From Apostichopus leukothele (lineage: Eukaryota; Echinodermata; Holothuroidea; Aspidochirotida; Stichopodidae), in contig JAAAKB020000021.1 of the NCBI GenBank assembly GCA_010014835.2, positions 349,715-390,931 on the forward strand: 41,217 nt of DNA, given 5' to 3'. Under the pieces are notes generated by a model. That model saw only the letters and a program-made list of their open reading frames with translations, was not told the DNA's origin and did not search any database. Below are positions 12,839 through 22,668 of the stretch, piece after piece. The position numbers and the translations under genes were made by a program. The stretch's first letter is position 1, and each line of letters starts with the position of its first letter.

Positions 12839-15451
12839 GTAAGAAAGAAGCCTTTAGTTATCTTTTTCTTAGTTTTGATGTGACTAGAGTGCTTTTGTTT
12901 CAGTATCAATATGCATTTATATGTTGAGGTCTCCTTTTGTTTTGACAAGCTTCTCTTCATGTTAAACTCTTCTACCCAATGGGGTTGCTATAAACAACAT
13001 AGAAGTCAGTCTTGATTTTTAGTTGTAGGATAATAAAAAATTCTTTAATAAATAATAAATAAATAATAGCACACATTTAATACCAACAAGAAGTCCTCAA
13101 AATTTTAGACTATAGTGCTATATTGTTCTACTTATACAATAGTTGGGATATCTACTTTCTCAACCTGGTTTAGTTGCATTAATTACCAATCTCGTGTATT
13201 TGTGTTAACATGCAACATTATTCTGGAATGCCAATTTAGTGAAACCTGGCCTGATGTATGTTGCTCTTGTCAGAGGTAGGGGGTAGGAGCGTGGGATGGG
13301 AGGGGAGAATTGATCTTCGAATTTTTTTCTCCCAAGGCAAAGTGTCTAAGGTTCTGTGAGTACAGTATCTAGGCATCCCATTGTAGTAACAGTGAAATAG
13401 AATGCAACAGATGCTAATATGGTTAGCTGTGTTAATTTAGTATGTTACCATGTTCTTTCTATTCATTTTCCACCCTTTTTAGTTGTGATTAATTTGTACT
13501 TTGTGTTGTGGCTTTGTTTGAATCCTGTATGGTTACAGATTAATCTTTTGCAACGCATGAACTCCCTCATGTATGCAATTTCTGAGGTCTGAAAACTTCT
13601 CGTACAGTACATAGAAGGTAGTCCATTTAGATATATTTTTAACTATCGTCTTATGTGTATGACTTTTCTGTGTTCTGTTTGATGTGAATTATGATTAACA
13701 TCAGTGACTCCTTCTGTTTCCATGTTGTTTTATTTTCTTGGTGTTCTCCGTTGCATGTATGTATTGATGTCGTAAGATTTAACAGTATGGCTTCCTTGTT
13801 ATCATTAATAATGCTCTGTAGAAGAAATTCTGCCACATGAATTCCATCTATTCTCTGTAAAGGCTGCTCATTGTAGCAGTTATGAGATCACTGGGTTTGA
13901 GTGTGGTTCCTGTTTGCCAAAAAGTTCCCTAGTACAGCACATTGAAATTTGGTATATCAATGTCCGCTGCCCACAGTGCAATGGGCAAGTTTATTTGGAG
14001 ATGGCCTGCCAAGTATGTACAGGCACTGATATATCTTTTACTCATCCCGAATATGTTTATCCTTCACAAACTCTTTATCAACCAAACTGCCTCCATCATA
14101 CAATGGTCCTGGACAAAGTGCAAACGAAAATGAAGAAAAAGTAAAAAAAAAGAATATATAAATATATATACTCATGAAATATAACTTGCCTCCTTTCTGA
14201 ATAGTCTGGTACAAAGGTTGCAGTCACAAAAGATAAGTGGGGATGGATAAATTGCTTTGTAAATTTCTGGTGGACCTTAAGTGGCACTGAGAGTTGGAAC
14301 TGGAAGATGTGGAATTATGATTTCTTGTTTGATCTGTGGAGGAAACAGTACTAAAGTGTGACTGCTGTTGGAATCTGAACCTGTTTATTTACAGGTGAAG
14401 GGCTTTGAGTTCAAGGAGGACATTTGTATGTACATTTCAGATTCCACAAGGCAGAGGAAACTGATTTTGAGTGTGCTATTAAGGAGTGTCACTCAGTATG
14501 GTTAGGTAGCCTTGATTGTATGTGTGTGTGTGTGTACACAGAGGAGGCAGCAGGAATGCATAGTGTAGATTCATCAAGGGATGTGTGTAGATGTCATGAG
14601 ACATCATGTACTGCTACTCAACATTAGTTGTGGGTGTTAGTGAGTGACTATATGGTAGAACTGATCATTGTATAATAGTAGCATCTAAACAAGTTTCTTG
14701 AAATGAGTTGCAGGTGTTAGTGACTTCACTGTACATCTGATAACTGTGCAAAAAGCATGAGAAATAATTGAACATTGTTAACAATTTGCATGATAGCAAT
14801 GCAATAGGTTGCAAGATTAAAGATACATTCACTTCTGATTGATTTTTGGAAAGAAACTCTAGTAGTGGGTGGTATGGTGACTGAAGAGAGTGAGAGTGGA
14901 ACTTTTTAGAGTTTAGTCACATGACCTCTATCTGGGATATTGGCAGGGACAGAAGTTGCAATAGGTTACCTTATTATGCATCTTGTTGGCATGAAGCCAA
15001 CAATGTCTGAAGTATTTTTGGAATTTGGGAACCAATAGAATGATAATTATGTAGTAATGAATGATCCAACTTAGATGCTTCAACATTATACATTACTGAA
15101 ATACATTTAACTTATATTGAAATGGAATGTTTTAAATTTTCATTATAAGTGTGATTATGTTTTTGCATAGTATTCATGTACATTATAGCCTTACTCAACA
15201 ACACATATTAAATGCAGTTTGATTGTTGGGTGTAAGGTAGCAGTAGACTTGGTATGGTGGTTGTCTTGGAACGTTTTCAATATTGTTTTTCTTTTAGTGA
15301 CTTCCAGTTGGATCGCATAAGGGATAAATACCTTGTCTTTAACTTACATGCATGGTCAAAGCCTTTCAGCCTGCCGTGAGCTTAAGTTTGACCCATCCTT
15401 TTTCGTTTCGAATGTACCTAACACAAATCTTTTTTCTTATTCCAATATCAG
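12839..15451 (+). other. Non-coding stretch, probably intronic, before the first visible coding exon of RREB1
   Basis: The stretch ends in 'ttccaatatcag', the acceptor of the acidic exon. The exon carrying the initiator ATG of RREB1 should end in phase 1. I could not find a convincing one here, so it lies either in this interval or further upstream. An open frame at 13,812-14,144 with paired CxxC motifs is discussed as a finding. A short TG run lies at about 14,519-14,536. Confidence 0.4.
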
Positions 15452-16107
15452 ATATAAAACAAGAAAAAGAAGATGGGCTTGTGCTGCTCAAACAGCTGAC
15501 AGAAGATACTGGACATGATGCAACAAGTTTAAATATTGATTGCAATCTGTCCTTGGAAACAAAGGTATTCCTGAATGGGCACCACAAACTCAAAGATGTC
15601 TTCGAAAACAACGAAGAGGGCAGAAACGGGAATACTCTCGTCGATGCCAGGCTGAAAGATGATGGAGAGGACGGTGAAGTTTCCCACAGTCTGAGAAATA
15701 ATTGCAAATTACAACTCTCTAAAGTCAAAGTTGAAAACTTTTGCAAGGTTAATCCAGAGGTTGAGGAATCAAAGTTAGCCAACGAATCAAACGATTTGTC
15801 AATTTCTGACAAGGGAAATCTCAACGATGAGATTACCGATGATACAACTGACTTTATCAGCGAACGGGATGATGACATAGGTAATGAGATGGTTCGGAGT
15901 GAGGTTATTCTGGGAGGAGGAGGAGGAGATGTTGATGATGGCAAGGAGGTAGTGAGGGAGGATGGAGCTATCAGTTCTGATACAGATGGGCAATATCATA
16001 TTGAAGAGAGCACAGTGATACCTGATTTAGAGTCAGGTAGTGACACACCTACTGGAGATAGTCCTGTGAAGATGGAAGATCTGGAAAGTGAAGCAGAGTT
16101 CTCTAAG
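15452..16107 (+). CDS. RREB1: RREB1-like protein, acidic N-terminal exon (partial gene)
   Basis: The exon is bounded by a good acceptor (ttccaatatcag at 15,451) and donor (aag followed by gtgagc at 16,108). It enters in phase 1 and leaves in phase 0, which joins it in frame to the large zinc-finger exon at 17,830. It encodes about 219 residues that are very acidic and Ser-rich, with a glycine run (about 15,913-15,928) and no folded domain that I recognise. Three sumoylation-type motifs (psi-K-x-E) are visible: IKQE at the very start (15,454-15,465), VKVE (15,724-15,735) and VKME (16,066-16,077). The initiator codon is not in this exon, because no early in-frame ATG follows the acceptor. An ATG at 15,352 is in frame but lies upstream of the acceptor, so it would require intron read-through. 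In vertebrate RREB1 the corresponding region precedes the first finger and is low-complexity, which fits. Confidence 0.75.
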
Positions 16108-17829
16108 GTGAGCATGGAATGTGTATTTGTGATCAATCAATTTCCATTGGTGTATATTTTCTTATTCTCCGGGAACCACAACAGGCATGGCATTTGCAAG
16201 TGATAATTTATCTGGTAATATTGCTTAGCAAACATGTTGTAACATAATATAAAAAAGGTCTTGATTTGATCTCTTGTAAATGACCTTCTTGTTGTCTAAC
16301 AGAAACAGAGTTTTAGTAATTAATGCAAAGTCATATCATAGTCACTGAACTGCCAAAAAATAAAATTAGGAGTTAAATAGAAATTATACGATCTTATGGC
16401 AATTTAGGGTGAGATTGGCCACATAATCTTTATATGATTTACTGCACGTTTATGAAAATAGTGTTGAGAGGAAGTTGGAGGAGGGTTGAGGGGAAATGGC
16501 AAGATGAAGTGGCAGTAAGTCAGTGTGTCTGCAGACCTTAATCATTCTTGCGGAAGCAAACTGAACAAGTCTTTAATCTGTAGCTATTCTTTATCATTGC
16601 ACAATCAATCAGGGTTTCACTACCCTTTTCTGAGAGTATTTGTAGAATGTTGAGAACAGAAGTTAATATTAGTCTGTTTTTAATTCTTTCAAGCTATTTT
16701 TAGAGTGGGAAGTTTAAGTTGGTTATGTATTTAAGAAGGTACAGTATTTAAATACTATCAGAGGAAAGAGGTAACAACAGATTGCACCATCAATGGAAAA
16801 CTGTGTATCCTTGACTGGTTCTGTTTAACCTCAAAATTTGATTCATACATTGTGTTATTTTCGAGCTACTGGTTTCTTTTGTCTGCTATCGATAGACAAG
16901 TGTTCAGAGGTAAATCTGCATATTTGTTGGGTGAGCAAGCTCAACCATGAGATAATAGAGTATTTTACACCAGTTGCAAAACCAAACTAAACCTTTGGCG
17001 AGGACAATGATTCATACTAAATTAACTTCCAAGAACCTATTATGCATTGTATAAATAAGGACAATAGTAAATGAGAAATATCATTGTAACATTTGGCAAG
17101 GAGCACCATATAGGCAGATGGTGTTCAAATTGCTTCATCTTGTAGCAAGTTGAGATATATGCAGAATTGAACTGGCAAATAAGGAAGTTTAATAGTTACA
17201 TACAGTCTATAGTTGCTTTGGTTTTAAATTGGTAGGTTGTGAAGCTTGAAACTAACTCGTAAGATTAGTATAGATCCAAGGATGTGTTGAAAGAAGTCAA
17301 TTCAGTGTAAAAATAGTGTCTGGGTTATTAGATTTGGAAGTGGTCTGAGGATTCAACAAGACTAAATATTATTACAGAGAACAGACGCCAACCCTATAGG
17401 TCTGCCAAAGTTATGACATTGTTTTTTGTTAACATCCCTAGTTACTAATAAATCAGTTTTACACAATGCATTAGTCCATTCCCCTTCAATCATTTGTCCC
17501 ACCAAGTTGGGACAGTTGCAATTGAAAAAGATTGTAATGGGCATGGTTTTTACAGACAATTTTTGCTTGAATATCAGTTTTGGTGATCTTGTGAAAGATG
17601 ATAGTGAAACTGTGTGTCATGATAGGTTGTTAATGTACTAAGAATGTGAACTTTGAAGCACTGTCAGCTACAGGTTCATAGAAGAATACAAATCATATGG
17701 TAATCAAGTAAAAAAAAAAGTAAACAAATAAACAGACATGTCTTACTATGAAAGTCATTTCTTATAGAGACAACCTTGGCATGACCAAAATGGACTAATC
17801 ATGTCATACATGTTTTATTTTGTCTACAG
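16108..17829 (+). other. RREB1 intron, phase 0
   Basis: The intron starts gtgagc and ends in the pyrimidine-rich 'tttattttgtctacag'. It is 1,722 bases long. Removing it joins the acidic exon to the zinc-finger exon without a frame change. I see no other gene or repeat inside it. Confidence 0.8.
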
Positions 17830-20800
17830 GCCATTTACAAGAGAAGAAGACCCATGGAAACCCCTGAAGATTTCATCTGTCAACTGTGCCAAATGATCTT
17901 TGACAATCCTCGGGATCTCACCGTCCACATTCGCGGCCATAATGAAGCCAGCAGCCACACTTGTAACATCTGTAGTAAGAAGTTGAGTTCAGCAAGCTCT
18001 TTAGATAGACACATGCTCATCCATTCTGGTGAGAGACCATTTCAATGTCCCATGTGCGACATGTCTTTTACTACCAATGGGAACATGAACAGGCATCTGA
18101 GGACACATGAGAAAGGTTCCAAAGAGGAACAAGAAAAGACTGATAAGAGTGCTGGACCCCAAGAGAGCTTCAAGGGTGATGAAGCTGCAGGAAGCCTCAG
18201 CTTGTCTCTTCTTTCACCCCCAAAAAGAGCTAGAATGGATTCCAAGCGATTGCATTCCTATGGGATGTCATCTGGTAGTGATATGAACTGTCCAGTTTGC
18301 CACAAGTCCTTTATATGCCGCATTGGATTTGAAACCCACATGACCTTTCACCCAGACATGACCCTCAACTGTGTATTTTGCAATCTTAGCTTCCGCAATC
18401 AACGAGGGCTACGTATGCACTTGTATAAGGTTCACAAAAAAGATGCAATTGGTGGGAATGGAACATGTAAATCCTCTGGGGGTAGTCCTTTGAAGAAGTC
18501 ATCTGGTATTGACGAATTATGTGCTGCTGAGTTCTCAACAACAAAATTTCCACACATTGCTCAGCTTTGGTGCGAAGAAAATTCTCTGAACATGAATGGA
18601 GATGTGCGGACAAGTGTCTGCTTGAAATGCAAAAAAGTCTTCCCATGCATGGCTGCCTTGACTCTTCATATTTCCTCCGTCCATGGAGGCAGTAGTGAAC
18701 AATCCTTGCATGGACCGGAGAACAGAAAGATTATAAAAGATGAGCCTGCTTCCGCTGATGATGAAGCAACTATCGATCTGCCTAAAAGTCCAAAAGATAG
18801 CTTCATGAATGCTCTTAGTCTCCAGCCTTCTGACGAATGTGAAGACAGCTGTCCACAGAACTGCTCACCTCAACTTAGTGGCACTTTGTCCAATAAGTAT
18901 TTGGAAATGGCAGGATCTTCTAATTATGCAAACAATAGTCATCATATGGTTAATAGGGATGGTCTTTGGAAAGGATTCCCCATTCTAAATTTTGAACAGG
19001 CTAGCAGGGAAGTATCTGGTAGATCTGGTAGACCTCTTCCTCAAAGTTTTTCTCCACTTAAAGGAGAGATGGCCAGTGGGGCTCCAAAAAAGCCCTCTGT
19101 CGAAATAGAAGATAGAAGCAAGATGATTGGTGATGTGGCCAAAGCTCATGGGCCACTGTCCAGGAGGCAAGATGCTGAACCAGTCACTGGTGATGTGGGA
19201 GTTGGCATGCTTACTCCTGCTGAGTTTGCTTCAGCCAATAGTCATATTGATGAAGATGAACTTGAAAGAGAAAGGATGATGACAGAAGACAGTGATGGCT
19301 GGAATGATGGCTCATCAGGGCAGAAGTTTAGTCATGTTTGTAAATTTTGCAGCAAGGCTTTCCCATTTCGCAGTACTCTAAAGGTACATGTCAGAAGCCA
19401 TATGGGTTTGACTCCTTACAAGTGCATGCTTTGTGATTACTCAAGCGCTGATAAAAGTACCCTTGTTCGCCATATGAGAACCCACAGTGGGGAACGTCCT
19501 TATTCTTGTAAACTTTGTGGCTTCCCATTTACTACCAAGGCAAATTGTGAAAGACATGTTAAGAAGCGTCATGCAAAGCTTTCAAAACTTGATATTGATG
19601 TTAACATTCAGCACCATCCTCTACAGCGATTGCCTGAACAAGGACAGTTTCGTTCCCCAGATACCATTTGTAAAATCTGCAACAGGGACTTCAAATTTTT
19701 CAGAGATTTGCAAAACCACATGAGAATTCATGAAAAGTCACCCAGTAAGATCTTTGCATGCATCAAATGTAATATGAACTTTTCAAAGAAAAACCAGTGT
19801 GTGAGGCATATGTTACGCAAGCATCGTCATCTTAGTTCAAGTGAGATTCAGCAGCATGTGCAAAGCCTTAATCAGAAGGAAGAAAAATCCAAGATTAAGA
19901 AAGAAGAAGATATCAGCCAGACCTTACAGCCCCTTGAAGAAGAAATACATACTTTTGAAGATTCACCATTTGCCAATCAGACTCATCTCTCAAGACTGCC
20001 ACGCCCTGTCCCGGTGTATGTCAGTGGTATTTACAAAGATAAGTCCTCCGGTGTCCAAGAGGAACCCTTAGATTTGTCTCTTCCTAAAATAGTGAGCTTT
20101 CCCTCCTTCATGTCTCCAGATATACCTTCAACTTCAAATTACTCTCCTGATGTTGGCAGTGCAGGAGGAGCTTTTACTACTGCCGAGGGTGGTTTAGACA
20201 ATGCCGAAGGAGCCATGAGATACAAAGATCCATACAGAAAATTTTATAGCCCACGTCTAGATTCACTTGTTTGCCCCCATTGCCTACGATTGTTCAAGAA
20301 AGGAAGCAGATTGAAAACTCACATTCGGTCACACACGAGGGAGAGGCCGTTTAGGTGTTCCATGTGTTCTGCTGCCTTCACCCAAAGTTCAAGTCTTGAT
20401 GAACACATGATCAAGAGACACTGTGAAGAAGAAGATTCTGATCAGAGGGAAATAAAGAGTGGAGTCACTCCTATGCAACTGAAGTTGATAAACAGGGATC
20501 ACTCCCACATCAGCATCCTAAAAAATTGTTTGCAAAGAAAGGAAGAAGAGGGAACCATGGGAGAAAATCTGAGAGAAACTGATGTGGTGGACAGTAGTAA
20601 CACAGAGACTTCAGCATCCAGTCATCAGTCAGATTCTAATGTGGACTTGTCCAGTATTTCAAAGATGCTTGCTGCCACAGACTCCAATAAATTTCAGCAC
20701 TTCATGTCTCCTCAGGTGAACAGGCAGAACTTTGCAGAGCAGCCTCCATCTCAGCTTAACAAGAATGTTGAGATGTCCAATGATGCAGATGGAGCAGAAG

Positions 20801-22668
20801 ATGTAATGATAAACCAGGAGCGGAAACTTGTGATTGATACATCAAAGGCAGATTCTGAGAATGTCCATGGAGATCATCAGCACCAGATTAAAGAGGAAGG
20901 TGATGCAGATGATTTTATGAAATTCTCAAGGAGTGGGAAGTTAGAGAGCAGGCAGACATGCCCATACTGTCAAAGAAAGTTTCCATGGGTCAGTTCCCTC
21001 CGGCGTCATCTCATTACTCACACTGGGCTGAAGCCATATGAATGTCCTCATTGTGGAGCAACATTCTCGACCAAGTCCAACTGCGAGCGCCACATCAATA
21101 GGCGTCACCAGGGACAGAAAGAAGGTGAAGTGGAGGTTAGTGACCTTCAGAAGGATCCTTTCAAGTGTAAGGAATGCAGGGAACTGGCTTTCTCGACTCG
21201 AAGAAAGCTACAGAAGCATTACAAAGATGATCATCCACTGGTTCCATTCCCCAAAGAATATATGGAAGCTCCTGATGTGATTGTCAATAATAAGGATCTC
21301 ATAGAGAAGATCCAGCAAGGGTATGACCCAGTCTTGTCATCATCTGTTTCTGGTATCATTCCAGAGGGAACCAAGAAACGGAACCAACTCTTCTTTGGTT
21401 CCCAGTCTCAGGTCGACATGGAACCAATTGATCAGCTCTTGGAAGAAAAGAACAATGAAGATTCATCTTCTGTCCATACCAATAACAGTTACATGGATCA
21501 AGGAGGGGATGAGTTGATGGAGCCTGTGTCATATCATGAATCAGAGAGTACATTCCCTGGAACTGGTGGAGCATCTCCATTTCTAGTAAAAGTTGAGAAT
21601 GGGCTAAATGGTTACAGCACTCTTATTGAAAAGATGGAATTGTTGCCAGAAACTTCTCTGAAGATGGATAAAGAGCCAGGTAGTTTGCCTTCTGATGAAG
21701 CTTTCTCTGATAGAAACATCTCCGAAGATGACGGTTGTGAGAACTCTGATAGCGACTCCCAGGTTTCAACTGCTGCCGGTGATGGTCAAATGATGCTCTC
21801 CATGGTAGGTGATCTGTCAGGTGCTGCCTCTCTTGTCATACCACAAGTCACCCTTTCTGGAAAGAAGGGAAAGAAGGGAGCAAGATTTAGTTGCGACCAG
21901 TGTTGCAAGAAGTTCAAGAGTGAGCTAACTCTGTGTCGTCACTTAAAGGTTCATCAGCTTGAACATCCTTTCAACTGCACAGAATGCTCAGCCACCTTCA
22001 CTACAAAATTTAACTGCCAGCGACACATTATGAAGTTACATGGCAAGAGGAAAGAGGACGTGATGAGTATCACAGGGTGTGGGAAGGTGTCAGAACCTGG
22101 TGTTCAGAAAGCACCTTCATCCAGCAGTAATCCTCCTAAACAAGTTACGATTGACCCAAGCTCTTCACAGGTACTGTTTTCATATTCCACGAATGTTGGT
22201 TTGGCACCTGCAGTAGTTAAAATATTACCCAAAAAACCTTTGAACGACCATGTCATCACTCCCAGTAAGAAGATCTCTAAACAAAAGATCAAAAATATTC
22301 TTCCTAAATTAGGTTCTTTGAAAGCCAAACGGCAGGGTCACATTGACCACTCTAGCACTGTCTCACAGCTTCTAACTCCTTATCAGAATAACGTCCATTA
22401 TTCAAATGGACAATTATTTATAAAAGAAGAGTTGGATGCTAGCTCAAGAGATGCAGGTGTTGATGGAATGCCAGTTGATGGTAGTTGGAATTATTCAAGT
22501 ATCCAGTCGTCGGTTAGTGATGACACAGGGATGGTAGTTGAGGGGGACATGACTGGTTGTAATTCTGATATCATCAAAGATTTGCTTGGAATTCAAGATT
22601 CGTCAACAATGGACCAGATACTTGAATCTGCCGACTCAGCTGCCAAGATATTGGGCGTACAAGGTTAG
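17830..22668 (+). CDS. RREB1: RREB1 / Hindsight (pebbled) orthologue, C2H2 zinc-finger transcription factor, terminal exon
   Basis: This single exon encodes 1,612 residues; numbering below counts the ATG at 17,854 as 1. It is probably a sequence-specific nuclear regulator acting downstream of Ras/MAPK and TGF-beta signalling, as known for RREB1. I count about 18 C2H2 fingers, in clusters at 9-29, 37-57, 65-85, 146-166, 173-194, 256-277, 496-516, 524-544, 552-573, 606-626, 636-657, 807-827, 835-856, 1036-1056, 1064-1085, 1105-1127, 1347-1367 and 1375-1396. Human RREB1 has about 15. Orthology is clear from the SSASSLDRHM finger, the FTTNGNM finger that follows it, the KFPxIxQxWCE block before finger 6, and the non-finger block KMLAATDSNKF near 938-948. 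A CtBP-binding PLDLS lies at 738-742. Psi-K-x-E sumoylation motifs lie at 294, 681, 1012, 1245 and 1523. The finger at 1105-1127 has 13 rather than 12 residues between its second Cys and first His. Translation very likely starts in an upstream exon, not at the ATG at 17,854. Confidence 0.95.
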   Translation, partial: AIYKRRRPMETPEDFICQLCQMIFDNPRDLTVHIRGHNEASSHTCNICSKKLSSASSLDRHMLIHSGERPFQCPMCDMSFTTNGNMNRHLRTHEKGSKEEQEKTDKSAGPQESFKGDEAAGSLSLSLLSPPKRARMDSKRLHSYGMSSGSDMNCPVCHKSFICRIGFETHMTFHPDMTLNCVFCNLSFRNQRGLRMHLYKVHKKDAIGGNGTCKSSGGSPLKKSSGIDELCAAEFSTTKFPHIAQLWCEENSLNMNGDVRTSVCLKCKKVFPCMAALTLHISSVHGGSSEQSLHGPENRKIIKDEPASADDEATIDLPKSPKDSFMNALSLQPSDECEDSCPQNCSPQLSGTLSNKYLEMAGSSNYANNSHHMVNRDGLWKGFPILNFEQASREVSGRSGRPLPQSFSPLKGEMASGAPKKPSVEIEDRSKMIGDVAKAHGPLSRRQDAEPVTGDVGVGMLTPAEFASANSHIDEDELERERMMTEDSDGWNDGSSGQKFSHVCKFCSKAFPFRSTLKVHVRSHMGLTPYKCMLCDYSSADKSTLVRHMRTHSGERPYSCKLCGFPFTTKANCERHVKKRHAKLSKLDIDVNIQHHPLQRLPEQGQFRSPDTICKICNRDFKFFRDLQNHMRIHEKSPSKIFACIKCNMNFSKKNQCVRHMLRKHRHLSSSEIQQHVQSLNQKEEKSKIKKEEDISQTLQPLEEEIHTFEDSPFANQTHLSRLPRPVPVYVSGIYKDKSSGVQEEPLDLSLPKIVSFPSFMSPDIPSTSNYSPDVGSAGGAFTTAEGGLDNAEGAMRYKDPYRKFYSPRLDSLVCPHCLRLFKKGSRLKTHIRSHTRERPFRCSMCSAAFTQSSSLDEHMIKRHCEEEDSDQREIKSGVTPMQLKLINRDHSHISILKNCLQRKEEEGTMGENLRETDVVDSSNTETSASSHQSDSNVDLSSISKMLAATDSNKFQHFMSPQVNRQNFAEQPPSQLNKNVEMSNDADGAEDVMINQERKLVIDTSKADSENVHGDHQHQIKEEGDADDFMKFSRSGKLESRQTCPYCQRKFPWVSSLRRHLITHTGLKPYECPHCGATFSTKSNCERHINRRHQGQKEGEVEVSDLQKDPFKCKECRELAFSTRRKLQKHYKDDHPLVPFPKEYMEAPDVIVNNKDLIEKIQQGYDPVLSSSVSGIIPEGTKKRNQLFFGSQSQVDMEPIDQLLEEKNNEDSSSVHTNNSYMDQGGDELMEPVSYHESESTFPGTGGASPFLVKVENGLNGYSTLIEKMELLPETSLKMDKEPGSLPSDEAFSDRNISEDDGCENSDSDSQVSTAAGDGQMMLSMVGDLSGAASLVIPQVTLSGKKGKKGARFSCDQCCKKFKSELTLCRHLKVHQLEHPFNCTECSATFTTKFNCQRHIMKLHGKRKEDVMSITGCGKVSEPGVQKAPSSSSNPPKQVTIDPSSSQVLFSYSTNVGLAPAVVKILPKKPLNDHVITPSKKISKQKIKNILPKLGSLKAKRQGHIDHSSTVSQLLTPYQNNVHYSNGQLFIKEELDASSRDAGVDGMPVDGSWNYSSIQSSVSDDTGMVVEGDMTGCNSDIIKDLLGIQDSSTMDQILESADSAAKILGVQG
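20065..20079 (+). other. RREB1: CtBP corepressor-binding motif (PLDLS) within RREB1
   Basis: Codons 738-742 read PLDLS, followed by LPK. PxDLS is the established docking motif for the corepressor CtBP. RREB1 and fly Hindsight are known CtBP partners. The motif lies between finger clusters, in a Ser/Pro-rich linker where it would be exposed. Confidence 0.8.

Noticed and set aside
15366-15944. 192-codon open frame on the minus strand, Ser-rich
   Set aside because: It is the antisense of the acidic Asp/Glu/Ser exon of RREB1; the sense strand has matching splice sites and joins the finger exon in frame.
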